DNA of 64,000 nucleotides from Ramlibacter agri (lineage in GTDB: Bacteria; Pseudomonadota; Gammaproteobacteria; Burkholderiales; Burkholderiaceae_C), in assembly GCF_012927085.1 (NCBI RefSeq), contig NZ_JABBFX010000001.1, forward strand, positions 3,038,001-3,102,000, given 5' to 3'. Below the pieces are notes generated by a model. That model made no database searches, had not been told where the DNA came from, and saw nothing but the letters and a program-made list of their open reading frames with translations. Below, in pieces: positions 16,389 through 26,498 of this stretch (the first letter of the stretch is position 1; each line of letters opens with the position of its first letter). The translations under genes and the position numbers were made by a program.

Positions 16389-17281
16389 CATCCACCACCC
16401 TCGCGGCCCCGGGCCGCATGACGCAGGCCCTGCGCGCCCTCGTGACCCTGGCCGTCGTGGCCGCGGCCGCCTGGGCCGTGCTGCGCCTGTGGGACCACTA
16501 CGAGCTCGCGCCGTGGACGCGCGACGGCCGCGTGCGCGCGAACGTGGTGCAGATCGCCCCCGACGTGTCGGGCCTCGTCAACGAAGTGGCCGTGCACGAC
16601 AACCAGGCCGTGCATGCGGGCGACACGCTGTTCGCGGTCGACCGCGCCCGCTACGAGCTGGCGGTGCGCCAGGCCGAAGCCGCGGTGGCCGCGCAGCGCG
16701 TGGTGCTGGCCCAGGCGCAGCGCGAGAACCAGCGCAACACCGGCCTCGGCACCTTGATCTCGCAGGAAGCCCGCGAGCAGACCGCGATGCGCGTGGACCA
16801 GGCGCGCGCCGCCGTGGCGCAGGGCGAACTGGCCGTGGCCTCGGCGCGCCTGAACCTGCAGCGCGCGCAGGTGAAGGCGCCGGTGGCCGGCATCGTCACC
16901 AACCTCGACCTGCGCGCGGGCGGCTACGCCAGCGCGGGCCGGCCGGTGCTGGCGCTGGTGGACACGCAATCGCTCTACGTCGAAGGCTACTTCGAGGAAA
17001 CCAAGCTGCAGCGCATCCGCATCGGCGACCGCGTGCGCATCCAGCCCATGGGCAGCAGCCGCGCGATCGGCGGCACCGTCGACAGCATCGCGGCCGGCAT
17101 CGCCGACCGCGACCGCTCCACCAGCGCCGACCTGCTGCCCAACGTCAACCCCACCTTCAACTGGGTGCGGCTCGCGCAGCGCGTGCCGGTGCGGGTGCGG
17201 CTGGACGCGCTGCCGTCCGACCTGCGCCTGGTGTCCGGCGAGACGGTGACGGTGGAAGTGGTGCAAGGCACGAGGAGCTGA
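16385..17281 (+). CDS. HlyD-family periplasmic adaptor (AaeA/EmrA-like)
   Basis: A 298-residue membrane fusion protein. One N-terminal transmembrane helix (LRALVTLAVVAAAAWAVLRL) is followed by a barrel-sandwich/lipoyl half (VQIAPDVSGLVNEVAVHDNQ), a short coiled coil (about 95-165), the second lipoyl half (VKAPVAGIVTNLDLRAGGY) and a beta-barrel. It links the inner-membrane FUSC protein to the outer-membrane channel encoded next. The start overlaps the DUF1656 stop by ATGA. Confidence 0.9.
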   Translation: MTSTTLAAPGRMTQALRALVTLAVVAAAAWAVLRLWDHYELAPWTRDGRVRANVVQIAPDVSGLVNEVAVHDNQAVHAGDTLFAVDRARYELAVRQAEAAVAAQRVVLAQAQRENQRNTGLGTLISQEAREQTAMRVDQARAAVAQGELAVASARLNLQRAQVKAPVAGIVTNLDLRAGGYASAGRPVLALVDTQSLYVEGYFEETKLQRIRIGDRVRIQPMGSSRAIGGTVDSIAAGIADRDRSTSADLLPNVNPTFNWVRLAQRVPVRVRLDALPSDLRLVSGETVTVEVVQGTRS

Positions 17282-17286
17282 GAGCC

Positions 17287-18744
17287 GTGCGCGCAGTCCT
17301 TTCGCTCGTCTCGTGTGCCACGGCCGCGGCCTTGCTGGCGGGCTGCGGCACGCCGGTCGGCCCCGACTACAAGATCCCCCCGGAAGCCGCGGTGCGCCAA
17401 CCCGGCGCGGCGGCTTCGTTCGACCATGCGGTGGCGGATTCGCGGCAGGCGCAGGCCGCGCCGCTGCCGCCGCAGTGGTGGCGCCTGTACCAGGACCCGG
17501 CGCTCGACGCGCTGGTTCGGCAGGCGCTGCAGCACAACACCGACCTGCGCCAGGCCGAGGCCAACCTGCAGCGCGTGCAGGCCTTGCAGCAAGGCGTCCA
17601 CGCCAGCGAAGGCGTGCATGCCAGCGTTTCTGCCGCGCCGGTCTACGGCCACGTGTCGGGCCTCTCGGTGCTGCAGAAGGGCTATGAGCCGCCTGCCGAC
17701 TGGCTTGCCAGTGCCGGCCTGGAGCTCTCCTACGAGCTGGACCTGTTCGGCCAGGTGCACCGCGCGATCGAAGCGGCCGAAGCCGGCACCGGCTCGGCCC
17801 AGGCCGCGCTGGACCTGGCGCGCGTCAACGTCGCCGGCGGCACCGCGCGCGCTTACGCCCAGGCTTGCGCCGCGGGCCTGCGGCTGCGGACCGCGCAGCA
17901 TTCCATCGAGCTGCAGCAAGAGGCACTGGATGTGGCAGGACGCCTGCAACAGGCCGGCCGCGTGGGCGTCGTCGACGTGGAGCGGGCGAGGGCGCAGCTG
18001 CAGCAGCTGCATGCCGTCGTTCCCAGCGTGCAGGCGCAGCGCCAGGCCGCCCTGCTGCAATTGCAGGCGCTGGTGGGCGCGATCCCCGGCGACCCCGCGC
18101 ATCCCTTGCCCGCCGCGGTTGCCGACTGCGCGCAGCCGCCCGTGCTGGCGCAGGCCTTGCCGGTGGGCGACGGCGCCGCGCTGCTGCGGCGCCGCCCCGA
18201 CCTGCGCCAGGCCGAGCGCGAGCTGGCCGTGGCCACCGCGCGCATTGGCGTGGCGACCGGCGACCTTTATCCCAAGATCCGGCTGGGCCTGTCGACCACC
18301 AGCGCGGGCCCGCTCGCCGATTTCGGCGGCCGCGATACGCTGGCCTGGAACGTCGGCCCGCTGATCTCGTGGACCATCCCGAACACCGGTGCCGTGCAGG
18401 CTCGCATCGCCGAGGCTGAAGCCAGCACGCGCGGTGCGCTGGCCAAGTTCGATGGCACGGTGTTGACCGCGCTGCGCGAAAGTGAAACCGCGCTCGATGC
18501 CTATGCCCGCGAACTGCAGCGCCGCGCCGCGCTGGCCGCCGCGCGCGAAGCGTCCGCCACGGTGGCCGAGCAGGCGCGCCGCCTCTACCGCGCCGGCAAG
18601 ACCGGCTACCTGGAAAGCCTGGACGCCGAGCGTTCGCTCGCCGCGTCCGACGCTGCGCTCGCGGACACGCAGGCCCAGCTGGCCGACGACCAGATCCGCG
18701 TCTTCATGGCGCTGGGCGGCGGCTGGGAAAACGAAGCGCCGTAG
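17287..18744 (+). CDS. Outer-membrane efflux lipoprotein (NodT/OprM family)
   Basis: A 485-residue TolC-type channel. It begins with GTG 5 bp after the HlyD stop; the signal ends in lipobox LLAGC. Two repeats of long helices with the family segments [18 protein letters not shown] and [27 protein letters not shown] are clear. It completes the MarR-FUSC-DUF1656-HlyD-OMF pump operon; the next gene starts 37 bp later with its own likely start signals. Confidence 0.9.
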   Translation: MRAVLSLVSCATAAALLAGCGTPVGPDYKIPPEAAVRQPGAAASFDHAVADSRQAQAAPLPPQWWRLYQDPALDALVRQALQHNTDLRQAEANLQRVQALQQGVHASEGVHASVSAAPVYGHVSGLSVLQKGYEPPADWLASAGLELSYELDLFGQVHRAIEAAEAGTGSAQAALDLARVNVAGGTARAYAQACAAGLRLRTAQHSIELQQEALDVAGRLQQAGRVGVVDVERARAQLQQLHAVVPSVQAQRQAALLQLQALVGAIPGDPAHPLPAAVADCAQPPVLAQALPVGDGAALLRRRPDLRQAERELAVATARIGVATGDLYPKIRLGLSTTSAGPLADFGGRDTLAWNVGPLISWTIPNTGAVQARIAEAEASTRGALAKFDGTVLTALRESETALDAYARELQRRAALAAAREASATVAEQARRLYRAGKTGYLESLDAERSLAASDAALADTQAQLADDQIRVFMALGGGWENEAP

Positions 18745-18781
18745 CGTCCCACGCTCCGGCCGGATGGTGTACTGTCCTTCG

Positions 18782-19777
18782 ATGGACAAGCACCAGCTCG
18801 GGCGCACCGGCCCCCAGGTTTCCGCCATCGGCCTCGGCTGCATGGGCATGTCGGGCATGTACGGCCCGGCGGACCGCGCAGAAAGCATCGCCACGATCCA
18901 TGCCGCGCTCGATGCCGGCATCGACCTGTTGGACACGGGCGACTTCGACGGCATGGGGCATAACGAAATGCTGATCGGCGACGCGCTGGTGGGCCGTCCG
19001 CGCGAAAGCTACCGCCTCAGTGTCAAGTTCGGCGCGCTGCGCGATGCGGGCAGCAACTGGCACGGGTACGACGCGCGGCCTGCAGCGGTGAAGAACTTCC
19101 TGGCCTACACCCTGCAGCGGCTGCGCGTGGATTACATCGACATCTACCGGCCCGCGCGGCTGGACGAGGCCGTGCCGATCGAGGACACCATCGGCGCGAT
19201 CGCCGACATGGTGAAGGCGGGCTGGGTGCGCCACATCGGCCTGTCGGAAGTGGGGGCCGCGACGATCCGCCGCGCCGCCGCCGTGCACCCGATCGCGGAC
19301 CTGCAGATCGAGTACTCGCTCATCTCGCGCGGCATCGAGGACAGCGGCATCCTGGCTGCCTGCCGCGAGCTGGGCGTCGGCATCACCGCCTACGGTGTGC
19401 TCGCGCGCGGGCTGATCGGCGGCCACTGGAACGCGGGCAGCAAGGTGCAGGGCGACTTCCGCAACGCCTCGCCGCGCTTCCAGCAGGGCAACGTCGAGGC
19501 CAACCTGCGGCTGGTGGATGCGCTGCGGCAGGTTGCCGATGCGCGCGGCGTGACCGTGGCGCAGATCGCGATCGCCTGGGTTCTGGCGCAGGGCCAGGAC
19601 ATCGTGCCCCTGGTCGGTGCCCGCACGCGCACGCGGCTGCAGGAGGCACTGGGCGCTTTGAAAGTGCGCCTGACGCCCGACGACCTGGCCGCCATCGAAC
19701 GGGCCATGCCCAAGGGCGCCGCGCAGGGCGGACGCTATGCGCCGGCGCAGTTGGCGCACCTGGATAGCGAACGCTGA
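18782..19777 (+). CDS. Aldo/keto reductase-like protein with catalytic Tyr replaced by Asp
   Basis: A 331-residue AKR-fold protein closely following the family: [20 protein letters not shown] at the start, [27 protein letters not shown] and the NADP-binding [12 protein letters not shown] near the end. The catalytic tetrad normally has Tyr in the DTADxYG motif; here it reads DTGDFDGMG, with Asp56 (codon GAC) in that place, while Lys82 (VKFG) remains. One T-to-G change explains it. The protein is therefore probably inactive as a reductase or has acquired another role, unless the base is a sequencing error. It stands between the efflux operon and a sensor kinase. Confidence 0.85.
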   Translation: MDKHQLGRTGPQVSAIGLGCMGMSGMYGPADRAESIATIHAALDAGIDLLDTGDFDGMGHNEMLIGDALVGRPRESYRLSVKFGALRDAGSNWHGYDARPAAVKNFLAYTLQRLRVDYIDIYRPARLDEAVPIEDTIGAIADMVKAGWVRHIGLSEVGAATIRRAAAVHPIADLQIEYSLISRGIEDSGILAACRELGVGITAYGVLARGLIGGHWNAGSKVQGDFRNASPRFQQGNVEANLRLVDALRQVADARGVTVAQIAIAWVLAQGQDIVPLVGARTRTRLQEALGALKVRLTPDDLAAIERAMPKGAAQGGRYAPAQLAHLDSER

Positions 19778-19857
19778 TTCCGGCTTCCCCGGTCGCCGCG
19801 TTATGCTCGCGGTCCAGCACGGCGTTTCCGTGCTGCCCCAGGACTTCGAGGACCGGC

Positions 19858-22227
19858 TTGCAACCGAAGGACATCCTGCGCTGGACTGCGTTCGCGGCGA
19901 TCTACTTCGCGATGCAGGCCATCCCGACCACCTTGTATGGCGACATCCCCGCGATGCGCGGCGCCAATGCGGTGGCCGTGTTCGCGTTGCTGGTGGAGCC
20001 GCGGCGGCACTGGCGCATGCTGGCGCCGCTGCTCTGGCTGGCGGCCAGCGCGGCGCGCGTGGTCGCGCAGGCGCCGCAGCCCTGGCTGGTGGGCGCCTGC
20101 AACGTGCTGGAGATGTTCGCGGTGGCGGCGGTGCTGCACGGACCCAACGGCCTCAGCAGCCCCTGGTACGGCCGCGAGCAGCTCGGGCGCCTGCTGCTGG
20201 CCGTGGGCGCCGTCCCGCTCCTCAGCGCCGCCGGCGCCACTGCCGTCCTTTCGAGCGGTGCCGGCATGCCGGTGGGGTCGCAGTGGCTGGCGTGGTACCT
20301 CGCGTCTTTCCTCGCCTACATCATCCTCACGCCGGTCCTGCTGACGTGGACCGACGCGGACGTGCGCCAGCGCACCTTGCAGCGCGCGCGGGGCAGCTGG
20401 CGTCCGGCCGGCATCGCGGTCATCGCGCTGGCCTGCGTCGCCCTGCTGCGGCAGGAGCTGCATCCGCCGCTCCTGCTCCTCACCTTCCCGCTGTTGGTGC
20501 TGACCACCTGGTGGTACGGCCTGGCCGGCGCCACCACGGCGATCGCGGCCTTGTCCATCACTGGCAGTTTCATGGCGATGCGCGGCGTGGGGGCCTTGTC
20601 CCACCTGCTGCCGCTCGCCAGCGCCCTGCCGGCGCGCATGCAGGCGCTGCAGGTCTACCTGGCGGCGACGGCCATGTGCAGCCTGCCTTTTGCCGTGCTG
20701 CTGGCGCAGCAGGAGCTGCTGTGGGCGCAGTTGCGCCGCAAGAGCGATGCGCGCGCCGAATTCCTCGCGGCCATGAGCCACGAGATCCGCACGCCGATGA
20801 CTGGCGTGCTGGGCATGGCGGACCTGCTGGCGGCGCAGGACCTGACCGCCGAACAGCGGCGCTACGTCGATGCCATGCGCGCTTCGGGGCGGCACCTGGT
20901 GAGCGTCATCAACGACATCCTCGATTTCTCGCGCATCGAGACCGGCAAGCTGGCGCTGGAGACCGTCGACTTCCGGCTGGCCGAGGTCGTCGAGCAGGTG
21001 CGCTCGCTGCTGCATCCGATCGCCATGGAGAAAGGCCTGGCCTTCGAGCTCGAGGTGGCGCCGGAAGCGCAGGCCGTGGTCCGCGGCGACCCCACGCGGC
21101 TGCGGCAGGTGTTGCTGAACCTGGCCGGCAACGCCGTCAAGTTCACCCCGAAAGGCAGCGTCCGCCTCGAGGTCACGGTGGAAGCCGGGCGCTACCGCTT
21201 CAAGGTGCGCGACACCGGCATCGGCATCCCGCCCGACAAGCTGCGCCACCTGTTCACCCCCTTCACGCAGGCGGACCGCAGCACCGCGCGCGAGTTCGGC
21301 GGCAGCGGGCTGGGGCTGGCCATCAGCCGGCGGCTGGCCGAGGCCATGGGCGGGCAGATCAGCGTGGCGAGCCTGCTGGGACAGGGCAGCGTCTTCACGC
21401 TGGAAGTGCCGTTCGAGCCGGGCGACCCGGAATACGGCCGGGCCGAGGCCGCGGCAAGCATCGCCGCGGCGCTGCCACTGCGCATCCTGGTCGCGGAAGA
21501 CGTGCAGATCAACCGCGACATCCTGCAGGCGGTGCTGGGCTCGCGCGGGCACGACGTCGTGTTCGCGCACGACGGCGCAGCCGCGGTGGCCTGCGTGAAG
21601 CAGCAGGCCTTCGACCTGGTGCTGATGGACGTGCAGATGCCCGTGATGGATGGCGTCGAGGCGACCCGGCGCATCCGCGCCATGCCTGGCATGGCGGGCC
21701 GCGTCCCGATCATCGGCCTCACGGCCAACGTCATGAGCCAGGAGCAGGCGCGCTACCTGGAAGCCGGCATGGACGACTGCCTGACCAAGCCGATCGAATG
21801 GGATCGGCTGCACGCCGCGATCGCGCGCTTCGCGTCCGGGGACGGCGAGGCCGACGACTTCGAGACGCTCGAGTCGGACAGCCCGCCCGAGGACGTGCCG
21901 CTGCTGGCGACCAGCCAGATCGCCTCGCTGCGCAGCGTCTCCACCGGGCCGGAGTTCCGGATGATCATGCACAAGGGCATGCACAACGTGGAGCGGACGC
22001 TGGAGGAAATCGCCACCGCCGTCGAAGCAGCCGTCATCGCCGCCGCCGCGCACCGCCTCAAGGGATCGGCCGGCATGATGGGCCTGGCGCGCATCAGCGC
22101 GCTGGCCGAGGCGCTGGAGCGCGCCTGTGCCAGCGGCCAGGACATGCAAGGCCACCGGCTGCTGCTGGCGGAGTCGGTGCGGGAGACGCGGGCGGCGCTG
22201 GTGGGGACCGGCGAGCTGGCGCCCTGA
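19858..22227 (+). CDS. MASE1-type hybrid sensor histidine kinase with receiver and HPt domains
   Basis: A 789-residue protein. It uses a TTG start preceded by GAGGA. Residues about 8-285 are mostly hydrophobic, eight or more helices in a MASE1-like sensor (ILRWTAFAAIYFA, FLAYIILTPVLLTW). HisKA follows with His308 in MSHEIRTPMTGVLG, then HATPase (GSGLGLAIS), a receiver (about 540-660; Asp in LVLMDVQMPVMDG) and an HPt domain (about 690-789; His in AAHRLKGSAGMMG). A complete internal phosphorelay is therefore present and a separate output regulator is expected elsewhere. It converges on another HPt-bearing hybrid kinase. Confidence 0.88.
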   Translation: MQPKDILRWTAFAAIYFAMQAIPTTLYGDIPAMRGANAVAVFALLVEPRRHWRMLAPLLWLAASAARVVAQAPQPWLVGACNVLEMFAVAAVLHGPNGLSSPWYGREQLGRLLLAVGAVPLLSAAGATAVLSSGAGMPVGSQWLAWYLASFLAYIILTPVLLTWTDADVRQRTLQRARGSWRPAGIAVIALACVALLRQELHPPLLLLTFPLLVLTTWWYGLAGATTAIAALSITGSFMAMRGVGALSHLLPLASALPARMQALQVYLAATAMCSLPFAVLLAQQELLWAQLRRKSDARAEFLAAMSHEIRTPMTGVLGMADLLAAQDLTAEQRRYVDAMRASGRHLVSVINDILDFSRIETGKLALETVDFRLAEVVEQVRSLLHPIAMEKGLAFELEVAPEAQAVVRGDPTRLRQVLLNLAGNAVKFTPKGSVRLEVTVEAGRYRFKVRDTGIGIPPDKLRHLFTPFTQADRSTAREFGGSGLGLAISRRLAEAMGGQISVASLLGQGSVFTLEVPFEPGDPEYGRAEAAASIAAALPLRILVAEDVQINRDILQAVLGSRGHDVVFAHDGAAAVACVKQQAFDLVLMDVQMPVMDGVEATRRIRAMPGMAGRVPIIGLTANVMSQEQARYLEAGMDDCLTKPIEWDRLHAAIARFASGDGEADDFETLESDSPPEDVPLLATSQIASLRSVSTGPEFRMIMHKGMHNVERTLEEIATAVEAAVIAAAAHRLKGSAGMMGLARISALAEALERACASGQDMQGHRLLLAESVRETRAALVGTGELAP

Positions 22228-22242
22228 GCCTCGCGACTCAGG
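22223..22242. terminator. Hairpin between two convergent kinase genes
   Basis: CCTGAG and CTCAGG form a 6-bp stem with an 8-nt loop exactly at the convergent stop codons; TTTCC follows on the plus strand. It may act as a weak bidirectional terminator. Confidence 0.35.
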
Positions 22243-24679
22243 CCGTTTCCTTCCTCGCTTCGAACCAGTCCGCCAACCGCCGGCTTTCGCGCTCGAAGGC
22301 CGGCAGCGCGGCCTGGATCGCGGGCCAGTCGCCGGCGCGTCCCGCGCGGTCGAGCGGCTCGCAGGCCGCGGCGAAGCCCAGCGCGCCCACCATGCGGCTG
22401 GCGCCTGCCATCCGATGCGCGAACTGCGAAACCTGCGCCGCATCGTTGGCGGCCAGCGCCAGCCGCAGTCCGGTCGTGTCGTCCTCGCACGTGCGGCGGA
22501 AGGCGGCGAGCACTTCGCCGAACATCGCGGCGTCGCCGCCGCAGTTGGCCGCGAGCAGCGCTTCGTCGATGGGGATTTCGCTGCGCGCGGGCTCCGGGCG
22601 CGCCGGCACGGCAGGCTGTTGCGGCAACGGCAGCCATTGATCCAGTTTCTCGACCAGCGCCGACAGTTCCACCGGTTTCACCAGGAAATCGTCCATGCCG
22701 GCGGCAAAGCAGGCATCGCATTCGCCCTGCAGCGCGTTGGCGGTGCAGGCAATGATGGGGATGCGCTTGCGGCCCGCCTGCGCTTCGCTCTGGCGGATGG
22801 CGCGCGCCAGTTCGTAGCCGTCCATGTGCGGCATGTGGCAGTCGGTGATGACCAGCGCGAAGCGGCCGGACTGCCACAGCTCCAGCGCCTGCCGGCCGTC
22901 GTCCGCTGCCTGCGCCGCATAGCCCAGGGTCGCCACCTGGCGCAGCAGCAGCATGCGGTTGACGGGATGGTCGTCGGCCAGCAGCACCAGCGTGCCTTCC
23001 GCTTCCGCTTCCGCGACGCTGGGCGCCGCGCGGCGCGTGGCCAGGGTCGCTGGCAGGCCGTGCGCATGCGTGCCGCCGTTGCCGACCGGGCCTTCGACGA
23101 TGGGCAGCTTCAGGTCCAGCGTGATCGTGGTGCCCAGGCCAGGCTCGCTGGCAAGCGTGACCGCGCCCCCCATCAACTGCGCCAGCTGGCGCGCGATCAC
23201 CAGCCCCAGCCCGGTGCCGCTGGCGCGCCGCCGCGCCTCGCCGACGAGAGCCTGCGTGAAGGGCTGGAACAGGCGGTCCTGGTCCTCCTTCGAGATGCCG
23301 GCCCCGGTGTCCTTCACCTCGAAGCGTAGGCTCTCCACGCCATCGGCGCGGCCCAGCCACTGCACGTTGATGTCGATCCAGCCCGCGGACGTGAACTTGA
23401 TGGCGTTGCTGACGAAGTTGTTGAGGATCTGGCGCAGCCGCACCGGGTCCACGCGCAGCGCCGGGCTGATGCGCGGGTCCACCATGCGCCGCACGACCAG
23501 GCCCTTGGCGCTGGCGTTGCCCAGGTAGATGCTTTGCACCTCCTCGATGACCTGCTTGATCGACACCACCTCGGGATGGATGTCCAGCTTGCCGGCCTCG
23601 ATCTTCGAGAAGTCCAGGATGTCGTCGATGATCCGCAGCAGCGAGCGGCTGGATTGCCGCACCACTTCCAGCGTCTCGCGCTGCTCGGGGTCCAGCTGGC
23701 TCAGGCCCAGGAGCTCCAGCATGCCCAGCATGCCGTGCATGGGCGTGCGGATCTCGTGGCTCATGGTGGCGAGGAAGGTGCCCTTGGCGCGATTGGCCGC
23801 TTCCACTTCGTCGGTGCGCTGGGCCAGCGCCGCGTTGAGCCGCTCGATCTCGCGCTCGCGTTTCCTGCGCTCCGTGATGTCTTCCGACATGGTGAGCAGG
23901 TAGCGCGGCTGGCCGGTCTCGTCGAGGATCGGCAGCTTCTTCGCGTGCAGCACGCGCACCTCGCCGCTGCGGGTGTGCAGCGTCTCCTCGGGGATGTCCA
24001 CTTCGCGCCCCAGTTCCAGCGCCTCGCGGTCCTTGGCGGCGAAGAACTCGGACTCCTCCTGCGTGCCGATGACTTCGCGCAGCACCGTGCCCAGCAGCTC
24101 CTTCTCGCTGTGCCCGGTCATTTCCTCGACGGCGCGATTGACGCGCACGATCGTCATGTCGCTGACCCGCTTGACGATGACCTGGTAGGGGATGTGCTGG
24201 ATCACCGAGTTCAGGAAGGCGTTGGTGGTCTCCAGTTCGGCGGTGCGCTGGCGCACGCGCGATTCGAGTTCGGCGTTGATGGCGCGCAGGTCTTCCTCCG
24301 CGCTGCGCAGCGCCGCCTGCTGCTGGCGCTCCACCACCACGCGCCGCACCGAGAAGGCCAGGCGCCGCAGCCGCGGCTTGAGCACGTAGTCGGTGGCGCC
24401 GGCCTTCATGCAGTCCACTGCCTCCTCCTCGCTGAGGCCGGCGGACAGCGTGATCACGGGAAGCTCGGGGCGCAGCTGCCGCAGCTGGCGCAGCGCGTCC
24501 AGGCCGCCCAGTTCGTAGTCCGACAGCGCGATGTCGAAGGTTTGCTCCCGCGCGGCGGCCAGGAACGCGTCCAGCGTCTTCACCCAGGTGATCTCGCAGG
24601 CGAGCTCCTCGTCCTGCAGCCGCTCGCGGATGCGCTGGGCTTCGCGCGCGTCGGGCTCCAGGTGCAGCACGCGGATCAT
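22238..24679 (-). CDS. Hybrid histidine kinase: REC-PAS-HisKA-HATPase-REC-HPt
   Basis: An 813-residue cytoplasmic protein. It begins at ATG 24679, which overlaps the stop of the upstream phosphatase gene (ATGA). Domains in order: receiver (Asp54 in IALSDYELGG), short coiled coil, PAS domain (about 165-285, NSVIQHIPYQVIVKRVSDMT), HisKA with MSHEIRTPMHGMLG, HATPase (GTGLGLVIA), second receiver (Asp in LVITDCHMPHMDG, Lys in LVKPVE) and HPt (His in FAHRMAGASRMVG). With no membrane segment and an N-terminal receiver, it is probably fed by another kinase and forms a relay with the co-transcribed receiver-PP2C-STAS protein. Confidence 0.88.
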   Translation of the reverse strand: MIRVLHLEPDAREAQRIRERLQDEELACEITWVKTLDAFLAAAREQTFDIALSDYELGGLDALRQLRQLRPELPVITLSAGLSEEEAVDCMKAGATDYVLKPRLRRLAFSVRRVVVERQQQAALRSAEEDLRAINAELESRVRQRTAELETTNAFLNSVIQHIPYQVIVKRVSDMTIVRVNRAVEEMTGHSEKELLGTVLREVIGTQEESEFFAAKDREALELGREVDIPEETLHTRSGEVRVLHAKKLPILDETGQPRYLLTMSEDITERRKREREIERLNAALAQRTDEVEAANRAKGTFLATMSHEIRTPMHGMLGMLELLGLSQLDPEQRETLEVVRQSSRSLLRIIDDILDFSKIEAGKLDIHPEVVSIKQVIEEVQSIYLGNASAKGLVVRRMVDPRISPALRVDPVRLRQILNNFVSNAIKFTSAGWIDINVQWLGRADGVESLRFEVKDTGAGISKEDQDRLFQPFTQALVGEARRRASGTGLGLVIARQLAQLMGGAVTLASEPGLGTTITLDLKLPIVEGPVGNGGTHAHGLPATLATRRAAPSVAEAEAEGTLVLLADDHPVNRMLLLRQVATLGYAAQAADDGRQALELWQSGRFALVITDCHMPHMDGYELARAIRQSEAQAGRKRIPIIACTANALQGECDACFAAGMDDFLVKPVELSALVEKLDQWLPLPQQPAVPARPEPARSEIPIDEALLAANCGGDAAMFGEVLAAFRRTCEDDTTGLRLALAANDAAQVSQFAHRMAGASRMVGALGFAAACEPLDRAGRAGDWPAIQAALPAFERESRRLADWFEARKETA

Positions 24680-26370
24680 GCGCTGCCGTCCGGTTCGCCG
24701 CGCAGCGATTCGACGACGCCCCGGAACTCCTCGCGATTGCGCTCGCTCAGGCCGGACAGCGCCTCGTGCGCCTGCAGGATGCGCTTCTGCATCGTGGCCT
24801 GGTCGCCTTCGCTGCCCAGCGCATACAGCTCGGGCGGCGACGGCAGCTCGTCGCGGATCGCGTCCAGCACCTGCCGCATGCTCAGCTCCTCGAACAGCGC
24901 CCGCACGCCGTCGGTGACGCCGGTGAGCATCACGCCGCCGCGCGCCACCAGTTCGTGCACCGTGCCCAGGCAGGTGCTGTCCAGGTACTCGCAGCGCGAG
25001 AGGTCCAGCACCAGCGGATGCTTGCGCTCCAGCACGGCGAGCGCCGTTTCGTGGAAGGCATCGCAATGCAGCCAGCTGGCGCGCCCGCGCAGCGCCAGGT
25101 AGTCGGCCGTGTCGGTTTCGCCGTAGAACACCACTTCGCCCTGCGCGCGCGGCGCCGAGGTCGCCGTCGTGGGCCGGGCCGCGCCGTTGTCGAACCAGGA
25201 GGCGCCGGCATGCGCGTCGATCAGGAGGATGGTGATGTCATCGCGGTCGGCCGCGGGCTCCGCGCCCTCCTGCAACTGCACCATCACCTCCTGCGCGCTG
25301 GACACGGGTGAAGCCAGAACGCGCTGCAACTGCTCCAGGTCGCGCTCGCTGCCGGAGGGCAGCAGGCCGTCGGTATAGAGCAGGATGCGGTCGCCGCGGC
25401 GGACTTGCAGTCGCTCCTCGCGAAACTGCGCATCGGGCGCCAGGCCGAGCGCGGGGCCGGTGCGGCGCACCAGGCGCATCTCGCCGCCTTCGTGCATGTG
25501 CAGCACGGGCGGATGGCCGGCCGAGGCCAGGGTGATGCTGCCGTCCGCCGTGTCCAGCAAGCCGAAGACGGCGGTGAGGAACAGGCCCGGCGACGCGTGC
25601 GCCTGGCAGATCGAGCGGTTGACGGCTTCCAGCACCTGCGCCGGCGGCAGCGCCAGGCCAGTGGCTGCATCCACCAACACCAGCCGCTGCTTGAACAGCA
25701 CCGACAGCATCGCCGAGGTCACGCCATGGCCGGTGGCGTCGGCCAGATAGAAGGCGAAATGCCGGTCGTTGACCCGCACCACGTCGTACAGGTCGCCGCC
25801 CACGTGCTGCCCCGGCCGGTACACGGCCTGGATGCAGAAGCCTTCCATGGGCGGCGGACTGCGCGGGAGCAGGGCGCGCTGGATCACTTCGGCACGCTCC
25901 AGGTCGCGGCGCAATGCGTTGGACGTTTCCTCGAGCTCGCGCACCTTGCGCTGCAGCTCGCGGTGCAGCCGCTCGCGTTCGGCCAGCAGCTGGCGCCGGC
26001 CGAGCGCGTTGCGCACGGTCACGCCCATCTCCTCGGTGCGCGGCGACTTGGGCAGGAAATCGAAGGCGCCGAGCCGGATGGCGGCGACGGCGGAATCGAA
26101 GGTCTCCAGGCCGGACAGCACGATCCACATCGCATCGGGCACCGCCTCGCGGCCCCAGCGCAGCAGCTCGAGGCCGTCCATGCGCGGCATCATGATGTCG
26201 GTAAGGACCAGGGCGGTGTCCGGGTGCTCGCGCAGCACCTGCTGCGCCGCGATGCCGTCGGCGGCCTCCAGCACCGGGCTGCAACCCAGGCTCTCGAGCG
26301 CGCGCTTCACCAGGAGCCGGGTCACCGGCTCGTCGTCCACGACAAGGGCAGGGGCAGGGGCGTGGCTCAT
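24676..26370 (-). CDS. Receiver-PP2C phosphatase-STAS-like signalling protein
   Basis: A 564-residue protein. ATG 26370 is preferred over an in-frame GTG two codons upstream because GGGAG stands 5 nt before the ATG. Residues 5-125 are a receiver (Asp58 in LVLTDIMMPRMDG); a coiled coil (about 130-165) precedes a SpoIIE/RsbU-type PP2C domain (about 180-385) with GGDLYDVV and ADATGHGVTSAML, and the last 120 residues look STAS-like (LVLDLSRCEYLDSTCLGTVHEL; the Ser-Thr pair could be phosphorylated). RsbU-type proteins dephosphorylate anti-sigma antagonists, so it may control a partner-switching module; no RsbW-like kinase is in the window. It is the first gene of a two-gene operon with the hybrid kinase. 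Confidence 0.87.
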   Translation of the reverse strand: MSHAPAPALVVDDEPVTRLLVKRALESLGCSPVLEAADGIAAQQVLREHPDTALVLTDIMMPRMDGLELLRWGREAVPDAMWIVLSGLETFDSAVAAIRLGAFDFLPKSPRTEEMGVTVRNALGRRQLLAERERLHRELQRKVRELEETSNALRRDLERAEVIQRALLPRSPPPMEGFCIQAVYRPGQHVGGDLYDVVRVNDRHFAFYLADATGHGVTSAMLSVLFKQRLVLVDAATGLALPPAQVLEAVNRSICQAHASPGLFLTAVFGLLDTADGSITLASAGHPPVLHMHEGGEMRLVRRTGPALGLAPDAQFREERLQVRRGDRILLYTDGLLPSGSERDLEQLQRVLASPVSSAQEVMVQLQEGAEPAADRDDITILLIDAHAGASWFDNGAARPTTATSAPRAQGEVVFYGETDTADYLALRGRASWLHCDAFHETALAVLERKHPLVLDLSRCEYLDSTCLGTVHELVARGGVMLTGVTDGVRALFEELSMRQVLDAIRDELPSPPELYALGSEGDQATMQKRILQAHEALSGLSERNREEFRGVVESLRGEPDGSA

Positions 26371-26498
26371 GGGCACTCCCGGCTAAGGGTCGCGACCATT
26401 CTGCCCTTCGATGTTGCAAACGTGTAGCGAATCGTCCGGTTCAGCTTTTGTTCATCCGGATCGCTCTACATTGGGAACCGATGCGAATCGGAGGTCCC

